Shown here: positions 23,348 to 32,882 of the stretch, piece after piece
Layout of the letters: each line of letters starts with the position of its first letter
Position numbering within the stretch: position 1 is the first letter of the stretch
Assembly: GCA_030512295.1 (NCBI GenBank)
Contig: JAULSR010000002.1
Location: 2,294,001-2,358,000, forward strand
Reading direction: 5' to 3'
DNA: 64,000 nt
DNA from: Bombardia bombarda
Taxonomy: Eukaryota > Ascomycota > Sordariomycetes > Sordariales > Lasiosphaeriaceae
Notes under the pieces: generated by a model
The model's database searches: none
The model's input: only the letters and a program-made list of their open reading frames with translations
What the model was told of the DNA's origin: nothing
Program-made: the position numbers and the translations under genes

Positions 23348-24502
23348 ATGGTGTGCAATCAATCTTGCCCTGCCCACCGCCCCCGCCATTTAATAGTTCT
23401 GGACCATGCTAACCTAGCTACCTCTCCAGACGGCAGGAGCTCAGGTCATCGCCAACTCTGGCCACGATGATATGGTTGTACGTCCAACCCGACCCAAAAC
23501 GACCCACCCGCGCGATCCAATCCAGAACGGAATACTAACCTTTTTGTGAACAGCACGATGCCGTCCTGGACTACTACGGCCGCAGGTTAGCGACGTGCTC
23601 GTCGGACCGCACCATCAAGATATTCGAGATTGAGGGCGACTCGCAGCGCCTCACCGAGACGCTCAAAGGGTAAGGTCTCACCTCACCTCACCTCCCCAAT
23701 GCAACAATCAAAAACAGGCAGTCAGCTAAGACAGAACAACCAAACTAGCCACGACGGCGCAGTCTGGTGCGTCTCCTGGGCCCACCCCAAATACGGCAAC
23801 ATCCTCGCCTCAGCCGGCTACGACGGCAAGGTCCTCATCTGGCGCGAGCAAGGCGGCAGCTGGCAGCGCATCTTCGACTTCGCGCTGCACAAAGCATCCG
23901 TCAACTTCGTCTCGTGGGCGCCGCACGAGGCCGGCTGCCTGCTCGCCTGCGCCTCGTCCGACGGCAACGTGTCCGTGCTCGAGTTCAAGGACAACAGCTG
24001 GGAGCACAGCATCTTCCACGCGCACGGGCTCGGCGCCAACTCGGTCTCGTGGGCGCCCGCCACCACGCCCGGCTCCATCGTCAGCAGCAGCCCCAACCCG
24101 GCCACCGCCACGGGCAACCGCCGCTTCGTGACGGGCGGCTCCGACAACCTGCTCAAGATCTGGACGTACGACGCCGCGACCAACAGCTACAAGATGGAGC
24201 GCGAGCCGCTGACGGGCCACGCCGACTGGGTGCGGGATGTGGCCTGGAGCCCGACGGTGCTGCAGAAGAGCTATATCGCGAGCGCGAGCCAGGACAGGAC
24301 GGTGCGTATCTGGACGAGCGACGCGGCGAGCCCGGGGCAGTGGAACTGCAAGGTGCTGGATGACTTTGACGCGGCGGTGTGGCGGGTGAGCTGGTCGCTG
24401 AGCGGGAACGTGCTGGCGGCGAGCAGTGGGGATAATAAGGTGACGCTGTGGAAGGAGAATCTGCGGGGGGAGTGGGAGAAGGTTAGGACTATTCAGGAGT
24501 AA
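23348..24502 (+). CDS. SEC13: SEC13, COPII and nuclear pore WD40 protein
   Basis: Exons 23348-23350, 23430-23477, 23554-23669 and 23749-24502; 306 residues. Sec13 forms the outer COPII cage with Sec31, is part of the Nup84 nuclear-pore complex and the SEA complex. The sequence is a six-bladed WD40 propeller with strong family signatures: QVIANSGHDDM, DYYGRRLATCSSDRTIKIFE, HDGAVWCVSWAHPKYGNILA, SYIASASQDRTVRIW and DAAVWRVSWSLSGNVLA. The first coding exon contains only the ATG, followed at once by a GTGTGC donor. This start is chosen because the next exon opens in frame with no other ATG before the conserved segment. The C-terminus lacks extensions, as expected. Confidence 0.95.
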
Positions 24503-25321
24503 AAAGATCCAGTCCTGTCTTTGCTCTGAGAAGCATGCATGGCTGTTTGCGCTGTGGTCGTCGTTGTAGTTGTTGATAGGCAGTGGCGGCGTTTTACGGA
24601 CTTTTTTCTTTTCCCCCTTTTTTTTTAAATATGGAGGGCGCTCGCTGGCTAGTCGAAAATGGATTATTGGCCCCTTCTTTGATAGCTGCCGACATACCCA
24701 TAGCTACCTGAGTGTTTGCTGTATTTCTTCTTCCTCAAGTCCCTCTACAACCAATAGACGACCGACCTGTTTGCACAGTCATGTTGAAGCTGCTTGCTAG
24801 CTTGTAGCTAATGCCCAACACAGAAATTTATCATACAAAAGTGATATAAAGACAAACAGACACAGATGAATAGCACAAACTATGATCAAAAACAGCATGA
24901 ACTAGGCAGTCTCAACAGGTTCGTAGTTGCCTTGTCCTTATATTTGTTCCTTCACGGTTATTTAACATGGCCTTAACATTGCAGTATCCGTCTCAACGCA
25001 GTCGCCACACAAAACTAAGTTATGTATTATACTCGCTGGTGGGGAAATTATACTGTTGAATATACTATTCGTGACTACGTCTACTAAGGTACCGGGAGAA
25101 ATCCGGCCCCCTTAATCCCATACCAAGTCAGACACTCCTATAATGCCTTTCATCCGCAATCCCTCCTTCTCTTCCCAAGACCGCTTTGTTTTCCAGCCAA
25201 ATCAGCGATAAAAGAGAAAAACAAAAGTATCTGATCTGAGCAGGCAGAAGATACCTCCTGGGTATATAACGGCCACCATAGCAAAACTACCCATTTCTGC
25301 TGTCCACAACAAACATATCAC
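24503..25321. other. Convergent 3' spacer SEC13/AA12
   Basis: AT-rich with poly-T and poly-A tracts. It holds the 3' ends of both flanking genes; I see no gene. Confidence 0.6.
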
Positions 25322-26830
25322 TCAATCAACCCCCCGCCACAACCCCGTCGCCACCCGCTGAACGACATAAACTTCCCCCGTCGAGTCGCTCGTCATAAAG
25401 ACGCGGCCCTCGCCATCAATAGCCAGCCCAGCAGGCCGGAAGCAGGCATTGGGGCAGACGCTGTTGTCGATGTTGGTGAGCACATCGACAGCAGCAGTCG
25501 TGCTGTCGGTGGGCTCGATGGGCTCGCCGCTCGTCGCGTTCCACGACACGACTGCGAGGTGGTAGCCGGCGGGCCTGTCGCGGTTCCAGCTGCCGTGGAA
25601 GGAGACGTAGGCGGCGTCGCCGGCGGTTGTGAATTTGATGTCGAGGGGGGCGGTGTGGGCCTTTGTTATCGTCAGTATGTTCTGCCCAGATGTGTCCGAT
25701 AGAAGAAACTTGGGTAAGTATGTGCTCACCGCAAACGTCAGCCGCGGCGGGACATAATCCCTCCCACAGGTAGCATCATCACCACCCAGCCCCTTCATGT
25801 CGTCATACACAAACCGGCTGCCGACCGTCATGCTGCCCACATCAGGAATATCCGTGCTCCAGAGCGAAAGACAGTGAGGGTATCCATGATTAGGGCCCTG
25901 ATTCTCGGGGGTAGCAGCAAACAGCGCCGCCGGATCAAACACCCCATGGTCGTTCAACTCCTCGCCGGGGTTATCCTGATGGATATCAGCGCCACCGCGG
26001 TGGATCTGGTCAGCGCTGTTCTCGACGCTGTAGATGGCGCCAGTAGCGGGATGCTCGGCGACGCCGACCGAGTTGCGCAGGCCCCAGCCGAGGCGGACAC
26101 CGTCGGAGGGGTACGAGTAGACCTGTCCCGGGGTTAGGCTGGTCATGTTGAAGGCGCGGATCTGCGAGATTCCGGATGACGGGTCGAGGGCCTTGGGGTC
26201 GAGGTTTGCCGAGCTGCCCTGGGAGACGAACAAGATGTCGGGGTGCTTGCGGGAGAAGAGCAGCGTGCGGGTGATGTGGCCGGCGCTGCTCATGTTGGCG
26301 ATGACGGTCTGCTGGTCGGTGGCTGTGGCGGCGGCGGGGTCGTAGGCCCAGCGGAAGACCTCGACGTTTGAGGAGGCGTAGAGGGTCTTGCCGTCGGAGG
26401 AGAGCTCGATTCCGTGGTTGAGCTATGTGTTTGTGGCATGCTGTGTTAGCTGTTTCTCGTGACTCGACTGGGTGAAATGAGAAGGATGGCTTACGTTCTT
26501 GTTTTCGACGAGATTGGTGACCTGGGTCATGCTGCCCAAGCCTTCCAAGCAGTTTCGGCTCTCATCCTCGCCAGGCTTGTGAAACTCAATGCGAATGATG
26601 CCAGCGCCAGCCTGGACGACGAGCAGCGCTCCGGTCGAATCAAAGACCATGCCCCGGGGCTTGATGAGTCCCGAGACGACCAGCTGGGCCGCGTATCCGG
26701 GGGCAATAACCGGGGGGACATACGATGGCTTCAACCCGTTGTAGCAATATGAGGTGGAAGCTTGGGTGCTGCCAATGAGCCCCAGCAGCAGTGACGCCGC
26801 CGTGGCAGCTCGCTGGATGGAGCCAAACAT
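25322..26830 (-). CDS. Secreted sorbosone-dehydrogenase-like oxidoreductase (AA12 type)
   Basis: Exons 26830-26495, 26422-25730 and 25660-25322; 455 residues. A signal peptide (about residues 1-24, LLLGLIGSTQAS) precedes a six-bladed propeller of the PQQ-dependent sugar dehydrogenase (L-sorbosone/GDH) type. Segments typical of the family include PRGMVFDSTGALLVV, HGIELSSDGKTLYAS, LGWGLRNSVGVAEHP, NPGEELN, PNHGYPHC and RPAGLAIDGEGRVFM. AA12 enzymes oxidise sugars such as 2-keto-glucose or L-fucose using PQQ; substrate and cofactor here are inferred. The last intron (25729-25661, 69 nt) is in frame and free of stops; it is recognised by GTGAGC, a CTGAC branch and AAAG, and its removal joins LTFA to AHTAPLDIKF. 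There is no CBM or cytochrome domain. The gene sits downstream of a DHDPS-family aldolase promoter region on the same strand. Confidence 0.85.
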
Positions 26831-27856
26831 AATGTCAGGTTTGTAGGAATGAAGGAAAAGACGAGCTACAAGCCAAGCTCAGAAGCTGGTGTGTCCAATG
26901 ACAAAAAGAAGAAAACGTGACGCAAAAGTCGAGGCTGAAGGAGTGTCGAGGGTGTTGAAATGAAGCTGAGAATTCTGAAGGGTAAGGGTTCTCGTGAGAT
27001 TTTATATGGGAGGTTCAGAGGTAGGAGAGTCGAGAATCGAGAGACGGTCACACTGTGAGCACAAACGTCATACGTCAAGAGGTACCCTAGTGAGCGATTT
27101 AGATATAGTTAGGATGAAAAGTAGAAGCTATCGGTCGGACAGGAGATGTTTCAAAGTGAGGCGTAGGGAGATTATTCAGTCTGTTTGCCATGTCATACCA
27201 AGAAGTTCCTATGAAGGTATGTCAAGGGTGACGACAGCGAAGACAGGGTGACACTTTCCCTTTCCAACAAGACATATTTCAGTTCTTAGTGTTTTTCTCT
27301 TATAGCTCCCGATAGAAGGCAAGACAGGTAGGTAGGCAGGTAACACCCATATAAACTACATCAGCGTCATGTTGAGACGAAACAGAATGACCTCTGTAGT
27401 CGATTTGCAGAAATGAGCTGACGACGGGACGAATGTGAGACCCCTATTGGGAGCATGTCACTCGTCGTTGAGCCTAAAGATACATCCATATTGATGCAAC
27501 GCACAAATGCGCCTGAATAATCCGAGTTTGATAGGGTAAAGGTATGTACAGTCCCCTCGTATCGTCCCGCCAGCAACGGTACAGATGCAAGAACAGTGCA
27601 GGAGTCCAGCTTCCAGGATTATTTCGGAAAGAAAAGGGGGCACACTCACGAAGTAGGCGGGCTGTTCTTGGCGCACGGCCAAACATGTGGTCTGTATGTA
27701 CCTATGTTCAGTCTCCTAACACGGACACGAAAACACAAAGGGCGCTTTATGAGACTTCCTGAGTAGGTAGACCTCCAGGCTCTAAGGATGACTATTAGCT
27801 CCAGCTTCAATGCCCAGCACCAAACGCTCAGTACTCGTTAACAAAACTTCCGCTTC
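26831..27856. other. Spacer between AA12 and aldolase genes
   Basis: Upstream region of the AA12 gene and 3' flank of the aldolase gene. Short open frames on both strands show no domain. No repeat family stands out. Confidence 0.55.
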
Positions 27857-28795
27857 TTACCATGATTGACCCGCACGTATCAGCGCCTCCGCAATCTTGC
27901 GCCTCTCCTCCTCACTCGGCGGCAGATACGGCCTCCTCGGTAGGAGCTTCTCTCTCGCGTTCGGTATGTCCGCCAGCAGCGCCGTGCTCAAGCTCACCGC
28001 GTATTTTACAGCAGCGATCCCGCTCTTGACCGCCTGCTCCGCCAGCGCCGCTTTACGATGTAGTTCCAAGGCCCCCTTCGTATTCCCCTTCAGGTACTCG
28101 CCGTAGATCTGCACAAGCACCTCCGGCATCACATTCGCAAACGCTGCGATGCAGCCCGCGCTGCCCACCGCCAACCCCCCTATCAAAAAGTCGCTCTGTC
28201 CCCCAAACACGGCGAACCTTTCGGGCGGGAAAACAGCTGCCAGACGGGTGATCTTGGCCACAGACCCGCACGTCAGCTTCACCCCGACGATATTCTCATG
28301 CCGTTCCGCGAGGGCCTGGATGGTGGTGCTGTCCAGGTCGAGCCCGTTGCAGACACCGGGGAAGTTGTATATGACGATGGGCAGGGGTGAAGCGGCAGAC
28401 ACATCGGCGAAGAAGGCGTCGACGACGGCCGGGGTCGTGGCCTTTCCAAAGTAGGCGGGTGGGAGTACCAAGACATAATTTGCGCCGGCGGCGTCGGCGT
28501 CCTTGATGAACTCGAGCACCTGGCGCGTCGAGTGGCCGCCCACGCCCGCCATGATGGGGAAGCCGGGTCTGCAGACCTTGCGTGCTAGCGACACTAGCTC
28601 GCGGCGCTCCTCGCGGGTCAGGAGGAAGGTCTCCGCGTTGGTGCCGAGGATGACGAGGCCGGCGAGACCCGTCTCGGATAGGTAGCGGTAGTATTGGGCT
28701 TGTGACTTTGTGTCCAGTCGATCTGTGTCGGGGTTGAACATGGTCACGGCGGGACACCAGACCCCGCTGGGTGGCACGGCAGGAGAGCCCGACAT
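27857..28795 (-). CDS. Dihydrodipicolinate synthase-family aldolase
   Basis: Single exon, 312 residues, the normal size for the DapA/NAL superfamily of class I aldolases. The catalytic Lys sits in GVKLTCG, the Tyr in VIYNFPG, and the substrate-loop motif appears as GTNAETFLLTREER, in place of the bacterial GTTGE. GGQSDFLIGGLAVGSAGCIAA matches the later strands. Fungi make lysine through alpha-aminoadipate, so true DHDPS activity is unlikely. Fungal members include 4-hydroxy-2-oxoglutarate aldolases and the L-threo-3-deoxy-hexulosonate aldolase of D-galacturonate catabolism. The sequence does not decide among these. The start ATG at 28795 gives the family's usual N-terminus (GVWCPAVTMF). Confidence 0.85.
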   Translation of the reverse strand: MSGSPAVPPSGVWCPAVTMFNPDTDRLDTKSQAQYYRYLSETGLAGLVILGTNAETFLLTREERRELVSLARKVCRPGFPIMAGVGGHSTRQVLEFIKDADAAGANYVLVLPPAYFGKATTPAVVDAFFADVSAASPLPIVIYNFPGVCNGLDLDSTTIQALAERHENIVGVKLTCGSVAKITRLAAVFPPERFAVFGGQSDFLIGGLAVGSAGCIAAFANVMPEVLVQIYGEYLKGNTKGALELHRKAALAEQAVKSGIAAVKYAVSLSTALLADIPNAREKLLPRRPYLPPSEEERRKIAEALIRAGQSW

Positions 28796-29944
28796 TGTCT
28801 TTGTTCTCTCGAGGTCTGGGGGTCTAGGGATCTGGATAATTTGCGGGGTTAGGTCTAGAAGATTTCTAAGTGAGAAACTCTGTTGAAATGTTGATTGTTG
28901 CTGCGGGGGAGCAACATCCGTACAAAGAAGGAAAGATGAGGAAGGAAGGAACTACCTTACCTACCCCACGCCATCAATTGGAGAGAAAGCACGTCAGGCC
29001 AGACTCGGACAGGAAGGTGCATTGGGTTGCGTTCACTCCGATGCCGCTGCCGCTTCCGGTGCTCGCCCCTGATTCTCCACCACCAAAGGACCTTGATCTC
29101 CAACCAAACATTCTAGAAGCTGATCTTTAAAGAAAAAGAAACCAAAGAAGGAAAGACAACATGTAAAAAGTAGTGAAAACTTACTGATCAGTGCCCCAAA
29201 ACGACATAAGAGAAAGTAACCGCTTTTATGATTGCTGGATGAGACTTGCGAGAAAGTAAGCAAGATAGAATGAGCAACAAAAACACACACCTACCTACAT
29301 AAAACGTACGTAGGCAAGGCACTCGAAGAAGTAGCCAACCCCTGAAGCAGTGTGTCCTATCCTATCAATGACAAGACAAACCAAAAAGAAAAAAGAACAA
29401 AAGAGACAAGAAAAGAACGAAGACAACAACCCGGGTACCATACTAAAAACGGCACAACGAGGTCGTATATATATATGTGTGTGTATGAAGCTCTCTCGCT
29501 CTCCCCCCCTATTTCCACAAACCGCCCCGCACACACAACACACACCAAAAGGCTGGGTAATACCACAGTAGTGAGTGCCATCACATCACTTCAACAAGAA
29601 CAAGACAAGACAAGACGCTCCCTCATCCGCTCGGCTGGCGGCATCGCCCTCTCTCCACACGCCATCTCCCTCTCACCCCACAAAACATTACCATAGTACG
29701 TACGACAAGACAAAAGCGCATCGCTCTTTCCCCTTTTCCAACCCATCCATCGCATCTCAAGCCGACTAACTAACCGACCAGCCCCAAATATACAGTCTCA
29801 ATCCTCAGCAACCAACACCACTCTTTCTCTTCTTCTCCCCCGTCCCCTGCCCCCTTCCTCTCCACCAGAACCAACTCAAACAACACCCCACACCCCACAC
29901 CCCATATACAAACATCCGCCGTGGATGAATGAACCGAATCAAAC
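28796..29944. other. Promoter of aldolase gene and 3' flank of WHI2-like gene
   Basis: Purine-rich and pyrimidine-rich tracts, including a short TA/TG run near 29466-29486. No supported gene. Confidence 0.55.
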
Positions 29945-32015
29945 TCAACGCAGCCCAATCACGCTCATCTCCAGCGTCCACACCCTGCGGATCCACACCT
30001 TGAGCTTCTTGCCCTCGACACCGTCGACATTGTCCAGCTCGACGCCCTCCCACCAGCAGCGCCGCGCCGGCTTCCGCCAGAAGAGCAGCAGCTTCTGGGC
30101 CATACCCACCGCGTTGCTGCCCATCTCGCTTCCCCTAATGTCGGACCGCAGCCGCGCGAGCGCCAGGCTGCAGATGACCGCCTTGTTGGGCTCCCCCGCG
30201 CGATGGCCCCATCGGTCGTCGTGATTGAATCCACTATTTCCACCCAAACATATCAGCACCCATATTCACCATATCATGAAACAAAGAGAGGGAAGAAACT
30301 CACCCAGCAGTCAGCATCTCAATCAGATGCGCCTCGGTCGTACCAGGCTCGTCGCTCCGCTTGAGCCCGCTGAAGATGCCGTCCTGCTTCAGCAGCGCCC
30401 GGGCCGCTGCCCGCTTGACGTCCAGCATCTCGGCCCGCCCAATGTCCTGCTTGTGCGGGATCGTGTAGAAGTCAAGATCCTCGCGCAGCACAATGATGCC
30501 CGCGCGCTTGCTCGTGTCGTCCCTGGCGCCACCGACGCCGCCGCCCGGGTCCAGGGGCACGACGCCGCTATCGCCGTCCTGGCTCGCGCTGGCCACGCTC
30601 GAGCCGTCCGTCGGGATGGTTTGCGCCACCGTCCGGAAGAAGTCGAGCATGTACTGCAGCGAGGCTGGGTCGTACTATGGGGGCGTTAGGTTCTATGTAT
30701 ATCTGACCTGGGTTGTGGAGCATATGGGGGTGTGGGTGAGATGAGTGGGTGTTGGAGAGAGGGGGTAAGACAGGGCTAGGGTCGCTTGATTGCTGCTGGT
30801 GCTATGTCTTATCTTTGGGTGTTCGTGATGATGATTACGTCTAAGAGAAGGAGGAAAGTTGGAACTCACGTCGACTTGTACGGCGTCTCCGTCCGCAAAC
30901 CCGCCGCCATTGTGTCCCTCGGGGAAGAGCCCGTTGGGAAACAGCGAGAGGAGAACAAATTCGGGCAGTGTTAGCAGCTCGTCTCTTGACAATGTAAATC
31001 GGGTTCCCCTGTTTTTTTTTGAAGAAGTTGGTCAGCGGCAAGTTCAACTTTCCCTTCTACGCGGCCCCTCCCTCATCGCAGGATCACACAAGGGTTCGCA
31101 CCTAAGATCCATCACAATTGTCTCATCCGCGCCGACATCTGTTCAATCCAACAACGGTTAGTACTTTGAATTCTGTTCCTTTTGTTGTGGTTGTACCACA
31201 ACTGCGCACTGCCAGGTCTGCTCACCTCCAAGGCTGTTGACAGGCGGCCCGCCTTGTTGGACCTGAGTAATAATACTCGATGCGCCACCTGCGGCAGCCA
31301 TGAGGTATGTAAATGAGTGGAGAGGACTAGATCCCTCCGAGTAAGCGGGTGGTGGTTCTGAATCCTCGTCCTTGTTATTGCTCCGCGACGACGACTCGCC
31401 CTTTGTGTCCTGGGGGAGGGCGCGCTTGGTCTCGTCCTGAAATTGCTGCGAGGCGGCTGTAGTAGACGAGGCGGCACCGGTATTCGACGAAGACGACGAA
31501 TATGCGACTGCTGCTTGATAGTAGGCCGGGGCGTACGCTGGCGCGGCGGCAGAGGCAGAGGTCGAGGAGGCAGCGGCTTCGGCGGCCGAGTCGGTGAGCG
31601 CGTGCTTGTACGGCTCGTATGGCTCGAGTACAGAGTCTGCGGATTCGAGGTCCGGAGTAGTAGCAAAGAGCGAAGAAAAGGGCGGCGGTGATCGAAAGGC
31701 GGCAGAGGCGCCACTGGCTGATGCCTCGGATGCTGGGTACTGTGGCGGCGGAGAGCGCTGGCCCGAGGCGGAGGCGGAGGCGGCTTCGGCAGCGGGACTG
31801 AGGGCGAGCTGCTCGGCGTCGACTTGTGCGGTGAAGCAGACGAGGTCCTTCTCGGCCAGGTTTCCGGGTAGGCGGTCTGCTATTCCTGTCGCTTCCTCTT
31901 CGACGCTGCGTCGTTTGGGGAGGACGGGCCCGAAGGACGAGCTGGTGGTTTCTGGCGTGTCTGACAGCGTCGTGACGGTTGGTAGCCGACTCGCGATCGG
32001 TCCTGTTTTCTGGTC
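29945..32015 (-). CDS. WHI2-like BTB/POZ regulator, 5' end unresolved
   Basis: Resolved exons: exon 1 ending at 31226, then 31138-31102, 31008-30870, 30674-30304 and 30233-29945. The BTB-like core is clear: VGADETIVMDLRGTRFTLS, ELLTLPEFVLLSLFPNGLFP and YDPASLQYMLDFFRTVAQ, followed by the conserved C-terminal half ending in WTLEMSVIGLR. Yeast Whi2, with Psr phosphatases, links nutrient and stress signals to TORC1 and Ras. Fungal homologues share this core plus a Ser/Ala/Pro-rich head. That head is visible here (EPPPAYSEGSSPLHSFTYLM) and stays open back to an in-frame TAA at 32018-32016, but contains no ATG before 31301. Either the true start lies in an upstream exon I could not define, or translation starts at 31301, or a base is missing. 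Identity is firm; the start is not. Confidence 0.8.
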
Positions 32016-32018
32016 TTA

Positions 32019-32882
32019 TCGTACGGGGGAGTTGTCGTCTGCCGGTTCCTTCTTTTCTTCACTATGTCGCTCCGTTCATCCAAAGACGCTGACGGGTGCA
32101 CACAAAGGCCTGGGATGTCTCAGAGAACGCTGAGCAAGACGCGATGGACAAGGTGAGGGGGTACGAAGTAAGGTAAGGTAGCTAATAAAAGACTACTGGA
32201 ACTAGAACCATGGACTGCAGGTTGACAAGGTCTGGTAATTGAGGTTTAAGAGTCCGTCCAAAACAGCGATTCTGGTCGACTGGAGCGAATTCGAATTGGG
32301 CCTTGTTTGGGATGGGAAATGAGGACACAGCAGTCGCTCAGAGGCTCAATCAATACATGGAGGCAGGCACTGGGACGAAGTTGGAATGAAGCCGAGCACT
32401 GGGACTGGCAGGTTGAGAGGTGGTGTGGACGGTGGAACAGTGGAACTAACAGTGGAACGGGCGGCGCCTGTTTAGCTGCGCATCTCCAACAAATGGTGTG
32501 GAAACGCCTGCTGCCAGCGGGCCAGCACGCCAGGATGGGCCCCTGAAGCTGCCTACCAAATTGCAGCACGGAGCCAGACAGCGTCCGCGGCCCCAGCGTC
32601 ATATCCCGTCCTCACATCGGCCCCAAAAGCAGCAGCGAGTCAGCGATTAAGACGGTGGGTAACCGCCAGGTCCCTGACCAATCACGAGCCGCAACACCCT
32701 TCGCTACCTTACATCTTCCATGGCTGGGGAATGCTGGAGAAAACATCGGGGTGCATGTGCATGTTTAACATTTCTATGTCTTGGCGTCACTCAATCCCGA
32801 ATCCCCTCTAACAATGGTTCTTCTTCTTTTGTAGGTATAATAATGGTACAGTCTACAGGTGTTGTGGTTGGTGGTCTAGTCC
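32019..32882. other. Spacer upstream of the WHI2-like gene
   Basis: Contains only two ATGs on the minus strand (32079 and 32211) that could open an upstream WHI2 exon; neither gives a clean splice in phase. Otherwise promoter-like and the 3' flank of the GPATCH1 gene. Confidence 0.4.

Noticed and set aside
27857..28795. Bacterial-type lysine biosynthesis enzyme gained by transfer
   Set aside because: Fungi have many own members of the DHDPS fold family; composition and flanks are like the neighbouring genes.
30300..31714. Separate genes for the WHI2-like pieces
   Set aside because: Phase-consistent introns join the pieces into one BTB protein.
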